DNA of 20,501 nt, taken from positions 1 through 20,501 of the forward strand of contig JAYMTA010001344.1 in the NCBI GenBank assembly GCA_036897625.1. The letters run 5' to 3'. The DNA comes from Pelargonium cotyledonis (taxonomy: Eukaryota > Streptophyta > Magnoliopsida > Geraniales > Geraniaceae). A program made the translations under genes and the position numbers. Each line of letters opens with the position of its first letter. Position 1 is the stretch's first letter. The notes under the pieces are model-generated. The model was not told the DNA's origin, did not search any database, and saw only the letters and a list, made by a program, of their open reading frames with translations. Shown one piece after another: positions 1 through 9,599 of this stretch.

Positions 1-80
1 AATTATAAAAATATAATATAATTTTCATTTTAATTTTATAAATCATTTAAATATTTTGGAAACAATATGAATTATAAAAA

Positions 81-215
81 AAATCGAAGACGATATGTAT
101 TTTCGGCAAAAATGAATTATCCAGCAAAAATATGAATTTTCCGGTGAAGATATGAGTTATCCGGCGAAAATATAAATTTTTTGGCGAAAAAAATGAATTT
201 TCCGGCGAAATAACT
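81..215. repeat. 20-bp minisatellite, about five to six copies
   Basis: The segments 101-120, 121-140, 141-160, 161-180 and 181-201 align as successive copies of a unit close to CCGGCGAAAATATGAATTTT, and a partial copy starts at 202. Three of the steps are exactly 20 bp. The 81-100 segment is a more decayed possible copy. No coding capacity is seen. It lies downstream of the 3' end of the minus-strand GT47-A gene. Confidence 0.85.
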
Positions 216-235
216 GTCATTTTCACGTAAGTTGG

Positions 236-346
236 CGAGGACTAGTTTGGTTCAAAAATTGATAGTACAAGGACCAAACTGGTTCATTTTAAAGTAGACG
301 AACTATTTTGGTCCATTCTTGATAGTACATGGACCATCTTGGTACT
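236..346. repeat. Two-copy 60-bp direct repeat, probably transposon-derived
   Basis: Copies at about 240-285 and 300-345 share a core of GATAGTACA (261 and 321) followed by GGACCA and TTGGT or CTGGT, exactly 60 bp apart. The phrase type 'gatagtacaaggaccaaact' is common in plant dispersed repeats, but I cannot assign a family. The remaining bases to 534 are AT-rich 3' flank of GT47-A with no gene visible. Confidence 0.6.
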
Positions 347-534
347 TTATCCGCTTGAATATGAATCTAAACATTATTTAACCAGGAAGAATCGATCATA
401 GGACCGAACTGATGAACTATCAGTTACACCAACTTATATTGTTAAATCAAGTTGTAGTACAAGTCATGAATTAAAGTAAATTCAATAATGAAATAATTGG
501 TAAAATGAAAAAAGAAACCCTAAATTTACCAAAC

Positions 535-2426
535 TCATTCTAACCTGGTGACCCTTTCAAGCAAATTGTTGATAGTAATAGCAAAAGCATCTTGAAACCT
601 ATCAAATTTAGCATCCAAATCTCCATAAACCAAACCAGGCAATAGCTCATAAACTATGTACCTTCTCATATCATCTCTCTCCTTCACACTTATCTTCATC
701 AACCTCTCCATCACATTGACCTTCCCCTCTCTCACCTCTTCTTGATCTATGAACACTGAGTACTTGCTATGATCCTCTGGCAAATGCCATGGATATTGAT
801 AATAAGCTGTGAAGGGATCGAAAAGCACGGGTATGCAACCCGACACAAGTGAATCAAAAACCGACTTTCTCGTGGGACTGTCCCCTGGAGGCTGGAGGCA
901 GAATTCGGATTTCAAGAACAAGTCAACGACTGACTCAGGTTGTCCACAGGACCCGGATGTGCAAGCAAGAGTCTTGAATTTTTCGGGTTCTGTGGAGGTG
1001 CATTGCTTGATTAGTATTGACCTGATGTTCTCTGGCGCCCCAGGCCTCGCAGCACCAGCGAAGCTCACGAGGTTGTCTCGAGGTGAGCTGATGACGGTTT
1101 TCTGCCAGGAGATGATGTCTTGGTCCGAATGCGGGTGGAAATGAGTGGGATGTGGGATTGCTATGTCGTTTTCGTGCCAGGGTTGTCTCTCGATCAGGAT
1201 CTTGATAGGGTTTTGCATTTCTTGCAGCTCAAGTAACCTACTTCCCCAAGAAGAATGGGGATTTCTTCTAAAATCCCAAGAAATTTTCCCCAACACGATC
1301 ACATGATCCTTACCAGAATTCCTAGTCCAAGTCTTCTGCGAGCTTAGCCATTTCAAGAGCTCTAGAGACAAACTATCTTTCACGTCGATGGACACGTTCT
1401 TGAAATGCCATCTTAAGATGTCCAAGCCGCCATAGAATGGGACGTAAAAGAGTTTAGCTTCGTCGGGGTTTTGGACCCTGCAAGGATGCTTCAAGATCCG
1501 GTCGTGGAAGATTAGCTCGAGCGAGTATTGATGAGTTTGGTACCAGTTCTTCCCAAGATTCGGCATTGGCTCGCCCAATGCTTGATTCTGGGTCAAGAAC
1601 TTGCAAAAGTCTAGCCATGGAATCATGTCTTCGCATTGTCCCAACAAGTCCTTGTTGAACTTTTGCGGCAAGTCATACACAAAAATTCCCCTCCCATCAC
1701 ACGTCGCATGGTTTTCATTCTTCGATTTCCAAGAACGATGCAATTTCAATTGTTCTTCAACTGACTTTACAGCTATCGCAATCTCATCTTGTTGTTCATC
1801 GACAGGGACAGACTCAGAACTTTTGTTCTGTGGGGACAAGCTACAAGATAAAAAGTCGTTCAAATATGAGGCAAGAAACATAATTTCATAAGAAAAAAAT
1901 AGACAAATTAATGCGATAACTAATGTAAAATATTATGAAGACAAGTGCCTCCACTAAAAACTTACTAGGTTTGGTCATGTTCAGCAACTTTGATCGCACT
2001 TTGCTCCACGAAGCTCTCATTTATCCTTAGGCTATCAAAGTTTGGCTTGGCGCCGGCGCCTGCAGAAAAGCTCTCATTGATAGTTGCAACCGGGATATCA
2101 AACTTTTGCTTGGCGCCGGCGCCTGCAGAGAAGCTCTCATTGATCGTTGGAAGCGGGATATCAAAGTTAGACTTGACGCCGGCGCCTGCAGAGAGACAGT
2201 AAAGATTGTTGAGCTTACGCGAAGAGACACAAACATGAACAATGTTTCCGGATATCAAGGTGGTGGAGGAGGACCATAGGAGGATGACAACAAGAGCAAG
2301 AGCTAGCACAGGAATTTTGTAAAGAAAGTTGATAAACATCGAAAAAAGACCGAAACAACAACGTTTGTTTGATTCTTTTACTTTCTCGGATGGCCTAGAT
2401 TTCCTTTTCGAAACAGAAATGGCCAT
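535..2426 (-). CDS. GT47-A: MUR3-clade exostosin-family glycosyltransferase (probable xyloglucan galactosyl- or galacturonosyltransferase)
   Basis: Two exons on the minus strand: exon 1 2426-1966, a 125-bp intron 1965-1841 (donor GTAAGT, acceptor TTGTAG), exon 2 1840-535, giving 588 residues. The junction rebuilds a Tyr codon (TA+C), and the paralogue GT47-B splices identically. Residues 1-30 are basic cytosolic tail, about 31-51 a single membrane anchor, then a stem, then the exostosin domain from about 203 (GRGIFVYDLP) to the end. The hallmark FCLQPPGDSPTRKSVFDSL lies at about 467-485. The family acts in the Golgi and adds sugars from UDP-sugars to xyloglucan side chains. MUR3-type galactosyl and XUT1-type galacturonosyl activities cannot be told apart here. 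The stem carries three copies of a 21-residue unit that GT47-B has once. The fold is complete with no frameshift, so the gene is probably functional. Confidence 0.93.
2010..2192 (-). repeat. 63-bp in-frame tandem triplication in the GT47-A stem
   Basis: The core CGCCGGCGCC starts at 2051, 2114 and 2177, exactly 63 bp apart. In protein terms, residues 79-99, 100-120 and 121-139 are three units of the form SAGAGxK..FD(IP..T)INESF; the last is two residues shorter. GT47-B has one such unit at residues 69-89. The expansion keeps the frame and lengthens the luminal stem between membrane anchor and catalytic domain. Confidence 0.95.
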
Positions 2427-2570
2427 TTTTCAAATGTTTCATGAACTTGGTGAGGTTCTGGTTTTTCTAGTAATGGAAAGAGGTGGTTGGAGATGGAATA
2501 ATCAACTATGTTTTCAACATGCATGCAAGTACTAATGATTAGGTAGTGTTTTCTTAGTTGACACTAATTT
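2427..2570 (-). promoter_or_regulatory. Proximal 5' flank/leader of GT47-A
   Basis: On the minus strand the TCAACTAAGAA stretch near 2560 resembles a stretch about 110 bp upstream of the GT47-B start, suggesting the duplication included some 5' flank. Two ATGs lie upstream of the chosen start, near 2442 and 2523, both in another frame and overlapping the start. They matter only if transcription begins upstream of them. No convincing TATA box was fixed. Confidence 0.35.
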
Positions 2571-2635
2571 GTTTGCACGTTGGTTTAAATTGCAGCATGT
2601 ACCAAAGACTACTAGCATTAAAATATGCATCAAAT

Positions 2636-2700
2636 TAAAATGTGTTTTCCCTCAACTTTCTCACCATCCAAACAGATATTTACACTAGAAATTGTATCTA
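2636..2700 (-). repeat. Copy 1 of a dispersed 'TGTTTGGATGNTGAGAAAGT' motif
   Basis: On the minus strand the sequence reads TGTTTGGATGGTGAGAAAGT followed by TGAGGGAAAACACATTTT. Similar copies occur on the minus strand at about 3275-3320, 3378-3405 and 7822-7870, and on the plus strand at about 11813-11850. I know of no named element for this phrase. It is not coding. Confidence 0.6.
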
Positions 2701-2721
2701 TCAAAATTCATATTGGTTTAC

Positions 2722-3020
2722 TCTAGAGCTAGCAATTCGGGTTTTAAATTGGGTTTGGAAAGACCTACCGGATCGAGTGCCTATCTAGAGAGCAAGTTTT
2801 GGATAGAGCTACGAGCTAAATGTGCAGATTGGTCGAGTTTATTTAATGCAACTTGAGTCCGCAACCAACAACTATTGCGGTATGTGGTTTAAATCGTTTG
2901 ATCTCCTTGAGGTTTTAGGTTCGAGTCTCCCTAAAGTGTTGAATCAATTATGTGCAAATTCGAGCAAATTTACCCAATCTTTGTCTGACTCGATACTGGT
3001 CTATTTTATGTAACTCGAAC
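2722..3020 (+). repeat. Dispersed-repeat remnant with a tRNA-like B box (possible SINE fragment)
   Basis: GGTTCGAGTCTCC at 2918-2930 fits the RNA polymerase III B-box consensus, with a weak A-box-like stretch about 35 bp upstream (near 2880). The left edge, AGAGCTAGCAATTCGGG (from 2725), matches a start motif seen again near 10853, 14711 and 18781. No target-site duplication or A/T tail was established. It may be two different decayed elements side by side. Confidence 0.35.
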
Positions 3021-3719
3021 CTACGAAAGCGTGGATTGAGTTTCTGGTATGGATATTGGAGCTCTTTACCGGAAGAAAATCATTTTTTTCATGTAAAATT
3101 GTACATGTGCTTCCTCATGTGAAACATCATGATCCTCGTTTGACATGAGGATCAGCGATAGATCGTGACGCCATCTCAGTTACATCTGAAAATTCATGCA
3201 CTATCTTGCAAAAACGAGTCTGTTTTCTTCTTGTAATATACCCAACATTTCTAATAGTAGTAAAGGTACAAGAAAATGTGTTTCCCACTACTTTCTCATC
3301 ATCCAAACATACATTTTCACTACAGATTAAAAAAACAAACTTAACATTACACATCACAAAGTATATTTAGAACTACCAACTTTCTCATCATCCAAACATA
3401 TAGCCATATGGGTTCATATCAGAGATTCAGAATCTTTAAAATCTTCAAAAGTCAACCAAATCAACCAAAAAAACATCAAGCAGACAAAAAAATTCCATCA
3501 AGATTTAATGAAATTTTCTAGTACAAACAGCCTGTTTCAGACATGACATTTGTAACTCTTTATTCTACTCCAAGTGAAATGGTCAAAAACATCTTATTCA
3601 TGACCCATTAGTACTACGATCATATGGTTAAAATGTAACGACGAAACAAGAATTTAAATTATCATAACAAAGCAAGCATCGGTGAGAGCACTTACAGCGA
3701 ACGCAGAGGTTGTCTCGTT
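3021..3719. other. Intergenic and probable 3'UTR of the MCTP gene
   Basis: No gene is visible. Two further copies of the TGTTTGGATGATGAGAAAGT motif lie here on the minus strand (3275-3320 and 3378-3405). Just past the MCTP stop, the minus strand reads CGCTGTAAGTGC, a good splice donor (exon end about 3696), so a 3'UTR intron is possible but no acceptor was fixed. Confidence 0.4.
3275..3405 (-). repeat. Copies 2 and 3 of the 'TGTTTGGATGATGAGAAAGT' motif
   Basis: Both copies read on the minus strand as TGTTTGGATGATGAGAAAGT; the first continues into GTGGGAAACACATTTTC. They lie about 90 bp apart downstream of the MCTP gene. Confidence 0.6.
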
Positions 3720-6700
3720 TCACAGCATACAATCCGTCCTAGCTGGAAGCCGGCGAAAGAAATTGACAGGAACTGATGGCAACCTATGGCGAAACCTAGG
3801 ATGCCTCATAGCATAGAACCCGGCCAAAGCTGCAACCACTTGAAACGGGGTCACGTAGAGCACGAGGGCAGCCACGAGGCACAATGTGACAAACAAGGCA
3901 CTGGCACGCGGGTCTCGCCAGCTCAGCAAGGCCTGAATCCTTTCCCCTTGAGTCGCCACGTCACCGACCACTGTCTGAATCCTCCCTGCCACGCTCCTGA
4001 GCCGATCATACCTCATTCTCACCAGCTCTGGGCTCCGGCATGTGGGGAACGTGTCAAATTCCTCGTCTAGCTCATCGGGATGCACAGCCTCAGCTTGCGA
4101 GATCCTCGTGTTCATGTGAGGAGGGTACCTAGGCCTAAACCGGAAGTTCCATAACCCAATGAGGAACATGTAGAGGAAAGCTGTTGGCAATATCAGTTCG
4201 GGGAAGCAAACGAGCATTAAGTAAAGGACATGGACAAGAACAGTTGTGATCGGGTTCCTCCAAAGGCATATGTCGCCAAACCATCTCCCAACAGCAAATA
4301 CACCCGAGAAAACTGTCATTAGTCTAAAGAAATTCGCCTTGCTTCGGCGCATACTCCACAAATGCGAGTCCACATCAGACATATACTCCACGACTTCCTT
4401 CCGAAGAGGAGGCTCAGCCCGACTCAGCCTCGTTGCAACTATGTTCACAGCTTGATGGCGCAACATGTCCAATTGCATTACGCTAAAAGGTCTCACATAG
4501 TGCATTTTGGGGAGCAACGGGCGCGAGTACTTATACATCATGTTCACGAAAGAAGTGCACGAAAATCGTATAGCTAAATGTACCTCTCCCATTTTCTTGA
4601 CCCCAGTTGGATGCAGGACAAGCAGAGGATATGAGTGTGTGTAGATCCGTCCCGTTTCAAGAGTTGAGATCCGAACCCTAACCTTCCCAATTTTCAAATC
4701 CTTGTTGCTTCCCTTTTCCCCGAGCTGACTATTGTCGAAGACACCTACTGTCAAGACTGTCGCCGGATCAAAAACCTCCCACGTGTACTGCTCGTTGTAC
4801 TTAGGATTCAAGTTATCAACGAGGGTCCGTGTCCTGACCCACTTTCGCCCATACTTGGCTACACAATAAGTATCCGACGTGCCCTTCCCTTCCCGGGTTT
4901 TCATAGGGTGGAGACCTACAGCATTCAAGATCCCGAGCTCCAAAACCCCGATTGAAGGCTTCCACAAGGGCCTCGCTGAGGGACGGAGATCGCTACTATA
5001 ATGGGTGGACTCGTCAAGAACATGGTACCCTCCTTCCAAGCAGACTCGGAGATGGATTCTACTCGAAAATTTCTCCCTCTTTAACTGATCTATATCCACA
5101 GAAACCGGCTTTTCAAGATTGAACCATCGAGAATGGATCATTCTATCATCAGCTCGCTTCTCTACGTAGCTCAGAGGAATGATGACCCTCCCAATGATCT
5201 CATCTTTTCCAGGAGCAATGCGATCCTCGACAGAAATGATCAAATGATCCTCAAAAGGCTCAGCTGCAACTAGCACAATATCCTCGTTCCATAAGGGATT
5301 GAAGTTTCTGGACTGAATCGGCTTTGTTTTCATTACCTGATTCCCAATCTGAACCCGAGCATACGCGTCTGGGAAGCGATTTTTCTCTGTAGGAATTAAA
5401 TCTTGCGCCTCCACGACATTGACACGAACATACCATAGAGGAGGCGCGTGATAGACCTTGGAGCGGATCATTGTGGAAGCAGCCGGAGAGCTATCAATTG
5501 GCGTAGCTGCATCAGAATGCCAAGCATCAGAAAACGCCTCATCAGCTTGAGTCCCAATCCAAACAGCAAGCATTAGCTCGCCTTTTATCTTCTCGCCTTT
5601 CTTGTCCTCAAGTCTGTACCACTCAGGGGCAAGAGGACTATCGGGAGGGACACGCAATGGAACCTCGTTGATATCAAACCTCACGATCCCCACAAAATCG
5701 TCTTTTATAAGATCTTTGTCCTTAAGAACCACATGAAGTACAGAAGCTTGCATTCGCTCCTTTGAGAAGGCGAACACTTGTTTCCACTCCGGATTTTGAT
5801 TCTTCTCATAGTATTTGGTGATTCCCTTATAGTTCCCGATCCTCACTTCAACGTAGGGATCAATGCTCCCCGTCAGATCCATGGAGGGAAGCTCCCGAGC
5901 TTTCACAACTCTTACATACAAGAAATGCATCTTTTCGACCAAATCATAAGTACTTGCAGTTTTGTCCTGGTGAACAACCCGACCCCCCACAACCCTTCCT
6001 CCCCCCAGGAAAGGACTCGTCTCTTTTAGCGCGTAGTCCACAGGTTGTGCTGAGGCGGACGAGTACACACGAACTAGCTTGGAAGGCTGTGGAGCTTCAT
6101 GTTGATGCTGATGCATCACAGATTGATCAGATGGATGATGTTGATGTTGATGTTGATGCTGATAAAGATCTTGATGCTGATGTTGATGCTGATGCTGATG
6201 CTGATGATCGCGATGGCTAGAGTTCGGGAGATGATGGAAAGTGTGTCTTGACTCGTGTTTCTGATCAGAGAAAGTCTTTGGGACAATGCTAGGAGCCACC
6301 GTTGGATCTTGATTAGTCTCGGGTGCATGAGATGGAATCGAGGACTTGATGGATTGGTCATTGGTGACATAAACTTTCAAGCCAAGCTCTCCTCTCACGC
6401 GCGAGAAAATGCCACGCCTTTCCAACGGGTAGTGCAAGACAACAGCATCGGAGTGAGGAACAAAAGAGTTTCCCGCGAGCGAGACCTTTCCAAGAAAAGT
6501 CCTTGAGTTTGTAGCTTTGACATTGTTGTAAACGTAGGCCTCGAGCGTGAGGTAATGGAGGTTCGAAGGATCTGATATGTTGAAGTAGAAGCTCTCGCTC
6601 CACACGGGATTGAGGTCTTTCTCTTTGATTGTGGTCCGAAACTTTTGGCCATCGAAGAAGAGCTCCACGAAGGCACTGGATGAGCCTAGACCGTCTTTAG

Positions 6701-6752
6701 GCAAAAGATTGTGCGCGCCAACGACTTCAACGCCTAGTTTAAGGTTGTTCAT
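3720..6752 (-). CDS. Multiple C2 domain and transmembrane region protein (MCTP6/MCTP7-like)
   Basis: Intronless coding region of 1010 residues. MCTPs sit in the ER and at plasmodesmata, tether ER to plasma membrane through C2 domains and affect cell-to-cell traffic. Four C2 domains are seen: about 1-125 (MNNLKLGVEVVGAHNLLPKD), 274-393, 437-565 and 601-730. A C-terminal PRT_C-type region follows with hydrophobic segments at about 835-868 and 949-981. C2B keeps the fullest set of calcium-site aspartates (SMDLTGSIDPYVEV, KDKD); C2A lacks them at the usual place. The frame is open back to 6863, but MNNLKLGV matches family N-termini and a splice acceptor (TTCTGTTCAG at about 6801-6792) lies between, so I start at 6752. 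The linker between C2A and C2B holds a long His-Gln repeat. Closest Arabidopsis relatives from memory are MCTP6 and MCTP7. Confidence 0.95.
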   Translation of the reverse strand: MNNLKLGVEVVGAHNLLPKDGLGSSSAFVELFFDGQKFRTTIKEKDLNPVWSESFYFNISDPSNLHYLTLEAYVYNNVKATNSRTFLGKVSLAGNSFVPHSDAVVLHYPLERRGIFSRVRGELGLKVYVTNDQSIKSSIPSHAPETNQDPTVAPSIVPKTFSDQKHESRHTFHHLPNSSHRDHQHQHQHQHQHQDLYQHQHQHQHHPSDQSVMHQHQHEAPQPSKLVRVYSSASAQPVDYALKETSPFLGGGRVVGGRVVHQDKTASTYDLVEKMHFLYVRVVKARELPSMDLTGSIDPYVEVRIGNYKGITKYYEKNQNPEWKQVFAFSKERMQASVLHVVLKDKDLIKDDFVGIVRFDINEVPLRVPPDSPLAPEWYRLEDKKGEKIKGELMLAVWIGTQADEAFSDAWHSDAATPIDSSPAASTMIRSKVYHAPPLWYVRVNVVEAQDLIPTEKNRFPDAYARVQIGNQVMKTKPIQSRNFNPLWNEDIVLVAAEPFEDHLIISVEDRIAPGKDEIIGRVIIPLSYVEKRADDRMIHSRWFNLEKPVSVDIDQLKREKFSSRIHLRVCLEGGYHVLDESTHYSSDLRPSARPLWKPSIGVLELGILNAVGLHPMKTREGKGTSDTYCVAKYGRKWVRTRTLVDNLNPKYNEQYTWEVFDPATVLTVGVFDNSQLGEKGSNKDLKIGKVRVRISTLETGRIYTHSYPLLVLHPTGVKKMGEVHLAIRFSCTSFVNMMYKYSRPLLPKMHYVRPFSVMQLDMLRHQAVNIVATRLSRAEPPLRKEVVEYMSDVDSHLWSMRRSKANFFRLMTVFSGVFAVGRWFGDICLWRNPITTVLVHVLYLMLVCFPELILPTAFLYMFLIGLWNFRFRPRYPPHMNTRISQAEAVHPDELDEEFDTFPTCRSPELVRMRYDRLRSVAGRIQTVVGDVATQGERIQALLSWRDPRASALFVTLCLVAALVLYVTPFQVVAALAGFYAMRHPRFRHRLPSVPVNFFRRLPARTDCML
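6098..6214 (-). repeat. CAN/CAG-type microsatellite coding a His-Gln tract
   Basis: The plus strand reads as runs of GATGTT and GATGCT hexamers. In the MCTP frame this gives alternating His-Gln dipeptides over about residues 173-219, broken by short inserts (DLY, PSDQSVM). It lies in the disordered linker between C2A and C2B. Such tracts change length easily, so allelic variation is expected. Confidence 0.9.
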
Positions 6753-7821
6753 GTTCAAGCTTTGTCTGAGGTACTGAATGCACAACTTCTCCTGAACAGA
6801 AGGAAACAATGGAGTTGGTAAGGTAACAAAGAGATACAAACGTAATGGACAGTACAAAAGCAACTATATAACGAAATCAAACAATTCAAGAATCAAGAAC
6901 TGGACAATACATAGCAATTATATGCAACGAGAGAGTAGTGACCAAGACACACATCAATTTACTACCCAAAACGATACACAAAGTGAAAATGTTTGCTGAC
7001 ATAACGCTTTCTTGCTGCAAACCCGGGCACTGATTTTCAGTCCATAAAGTTTTCAATACAAGAAAGTTGAGCTAAAACAAAACGAAAACAAAGCATCATA
7101 CCGAACTACATGCACAACTTTTCAATCAACCATTAAACGACCACATCTTCTAATATCAGCAAACATTGTTAACCAGTTTCTTGACAAAAGATGAAGAAAT
7201 TAAACAGTACGTTCTAGATGGAGATCTAGTTTTGATCCACGGGAGATAAGATCGTAAAAAGTCGAAGTTTGATCAAAGAATCAAGTACCAATAAAAGTAT
7301 AAAACAATGAAACTGTATAATACAAAGCAAATGACCAAAATCTAGACAGTTAAGTACTCACTTTCTCCCAAATCAAGTAGAAACCAACAAAAGCAACGAA
7401 GAGAGTCCAAGGATCTTATCGTTTTTCCTCTTTGTCTTCTCGTTTTCGGTTGGATTCATTGTCTCCAAATCAATACATTAATACAAAATTGTTTTGCCCA
7501 TCGATGAGTAAAGCAAGCAAAGAGGTCCACGGTTTTAGATTTGCATGTGCAAATCCTAGATTTTAACAATTCTTTAAATAAATATGAACTCAAGAAACAC
7601 CTTCCATGCTTGAAGTGGAAGATCCTTAAAGTGCGCTATAAACACATGATGTCTGAAAAAAATAACGTAATTTTGTCTTCATAGAAAAAACGTATTACAA
7701 TGATAGAAGAAAACAAAATACAGATGAGATCCAATCTTCATGCTCAGCAGCTCGGTTTGTTTGCTTCAATAAGAACAAACTAATTAATAAAGAAAATTAA
7801 AATAAGCATGAAAAATGTGCT

Positions 7822-7870
7822 CTCTTTTCCCTCATCTTCTCAGCATCCAAACAGTAATTTATTTATTCAC
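7822..7870 (-). repeat. Copy 4 of the dispersed motif, inside the MCTP leader intron
   Basis: The minus strand reads CTGTTTGGATGCTGAGAAGA followed by TGAGGGAAAAGAGAG, the same phrase as at 2636, 3275 and 3378 and in the same orientation. Confidence 0.6.
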
Positions 7871-8049
7871 ACTAAAATGCAAGAAAATAAAAAACCCTTA
7901 AATCACTAAAAACAGAACTCAACTTCACAATATGATCACAGCAGTAGATTTGCAGTTTCTGATAGATCATTCCAAGTTCAATTTCACAAATTTAAAGCTC
8001 TCAACCACAACAAAATTCAAGAGCTCACACAAAATAAAAGTGATCTAGA

Positions 8050-8400
8050 TCAAGAAAATATCCAATTATAAGCATTTTCAAGAAACAACATCAAGAAAAT
8101 CACCTGGTAAGCTCTAAGAAAACAGCATTTTCAAAAAAACCAAGATGTATAAAAACACAAATAAACAAAAACATGTTCAAAAACAAGAAAATATCATATA
8201 ATAAGCATTTTCAAATAAAGAAAATAACATGATCAAGAACAAGAGACAAAAATCAAGATCATGAAAACACCTAACAAGCTCCAAGCAAACAGCATTTTCA
8301 AGAAGCCAAGATATAGAAGAAAAATGTTCAAGAACAAGAATCAAGAAAATACCTGGTAAGCTCCAAGAAAGTATCAGATGAGGAGCATTTTCCAAGAACC
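8050..8400 (-). repeat. Diverged tandem repeat carrying three copies of the leader-exon end and splice donor
   Basis: Two sub-units alternate. Unit A (CAAGAAAATATC..ATAAGCATTTTCAA on the plus strand) occurs at about 8050 and 8185. Unit B (AAGAAAAT.ACCTGGTAAGCT...GCATTTTC) occurs at about 8091, 8258 and 8333. On the minus strand each B copy reads GAGCTTxxyAG followed by GTATTTTC, GTGTTTTC or GTGATTTTC, so donor-like junctions fall after 8353, 8271 and 8104. Confidence 0.8.
8374..8388 (-). other. Four-codon uORF in the MCTP leader exon
   Basis: The minus strand reads ATGCTCCTCATCTGA within the inferred first leader exon. It codes Met-Leu-Leu-Ile. It is the only ATG I find in that exon, and it would precede the main start in every spliced form. 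Confidence 0.5.
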
Positions 8401-8519
8401 CAAGATTTTGAGGTCCTCCAATGGAGTGAGAGCAAGAAAAAAGAGAGTGGTTCAGTGAGAGGTTGAAGAAGAGAGTGGGCTTGATGATGGGTCCATTTCA
8501 AAATTTTATGGGGCTTTGT

Positions 8520-8560
8520 ATTGATGCTATGGATATAGACTATATACTAAAAATAGAACA
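8520..8560 (-). promoter_or_regulatory. Candidate core promoter of the MCTP gene
   Basis: The minus strand contains AGTATATAGTCTATATCC (about 8550-8533), a plausible TATA region about 30 bp before a start near 8510. CATAAAATTTTG near 8510 is an alternative. The position is inferred only from distance to the CT-rich leader. Confidence 0.4.
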
Positions 8561-9545
8561 GATTCAGATTTTCAGAGCAGGCCATAATGAATAATAGTAC
8601 TCTCTACTGCATTTTCTTGCATCCCCATTCAATGCCTACAAATAAATATGGCTAAATTAAAATAATATCAACATTGATATTAAATAATATGTAACTCATA
8701 TTTATGTTGTTATTATATATTTTATAATTTGATCAATAATAACTCAGCAAAATGATGGTGACAATATTTTAAAATTGAATCCAACCAAACGATTTAATAA
8801 TATACGCAGTTATTAAATGAATTGAGTTTTATATTAAAAGAACTATGCACAAGCGAATTGACAAAAATGATAACTTATAAATGATCGATGAAAATTAAGG
8901 ATGGTTCGATTTATTTTGTAATTATTGTTCTAATCATTTAAATTTTACAAAGTTGGTGTACAAGCTCATTTGTGTTCTAATTAAGTTTTCAAACTGATTA
9001 TACAGATTTTGGTTATCTAAGAATGTTATTTTATTTTCAATTAATCCAACCTATAAGAATTTCAAAAAACTAAGTTGGGAAAACAATTTGGTCTCATTAG
9101 TAAATCTACTAAATTTAAACACCACGTAGTTTTTTTAATAAAAATTTGTTTGAAAATCGTCAAGTCAACATAATTTAACGACTCTAATATATATTAAAAT
9201 AAAATAAAATGGATCGGGACAAAATTTATAAAATTCGATGCCATTTTAAAACAAAATTAACGGTTAAACCCCGAAATTAAACCTTTCCCTAAAATTTAAT
9301 CATTGTTACTAATAATTTTTTATGATGAAAATAAGTATAATAATTTTTTTAGGTAAATAATACTAGTATTATTACGAAAATCTAAAGAAGTTACAATGAG
9401 AACCAATATAATTTCTAAAAATTAAGATTAAGATCTAGGAACCAAAACAATTAGCACCTACATCGCTGATCCTATCCCAGATCTAAGCAGTAAAAGAAAA
9501 AACCAAATATTAGACAATCATCTGAATCTTAACTCGAAACCCATA
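8560..9545. other. AT-rich intergenic DNA, no gene seen
   Basis: Strongly AT-rich sequence with many short stop-riddled frames on both strands. I see no coding region, RNA gene or clear repeat boundary. Confidence 0.6.
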
Positions 9546-9599
9546 ATTGCTAATATTACAGCCCAGATCTACAAAGATCGCGGGAACCATAACTCAAAC

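Larger units (their letters stand above)
6753..8510 (-). promoter_or_regulatory. 5' leader of the MCTP gene with a 1.56-kb 5'UTR intron
   Basis: Inferred on the minus strand: leader exon from about 8510 to 8353, rich in CTC/CTT, ending GAGCTTACCAG; intron 8352-6792 (GTATTTTC...TTCTGTTCAG); second leader segment 6791-6753 joining the ATG. The pyrimidine-rich leader and good splice sites support this; no transcript data are available. A motif copy (7822-7870) and the donor repeats (8050-8400) lie in this intron or at its edge. The rest of the intron is AT-rich with no coding signal. Confidence 0.7.

Noticed and set aside
81..215. CRISPR-like array
   Set aside because: The 20-bp units abut with no spacers, and the genome is a plant.
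809..1144. 111-codon plus-strand open frame inside GT47-A, and its twin at 13141-13455 (minus) in GT47-B
   Set aside because: Both are antisense shadows of the same conserved catalytic segment; their similarity only reflects the paralogy.
2880..2960. A functional tRNA gene around the B box
   Set aside because: No cloverleaf, acceptor stem or anticodon loop could be folded; only the B-box-like stretch is convincing.
5954..6220. Asp-Val-Asp repeat protein on the plus strand
   Set aside because: It is the antisense reading of the His-Gln microsatellite in the MCTP gene.
6753..6863. A 37-residue N-terminal extension of the MCTP protein from an upstream in-frame ATG
   Set aside because: The extension crosses a good splice acceptor (TTCTGTTCAG then GAG) and bears no resemblance to MCTP N-termini, while MNNLKLGVEVVGAHNL does.
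8177..8395. 72-codon hydrophobic open frame in the MCTP leader/intron
   Set aside because: It opens with TTG, not ATG, and lies in the repeat and intron; its Leu/Phe bias follows from T-rich DNA.
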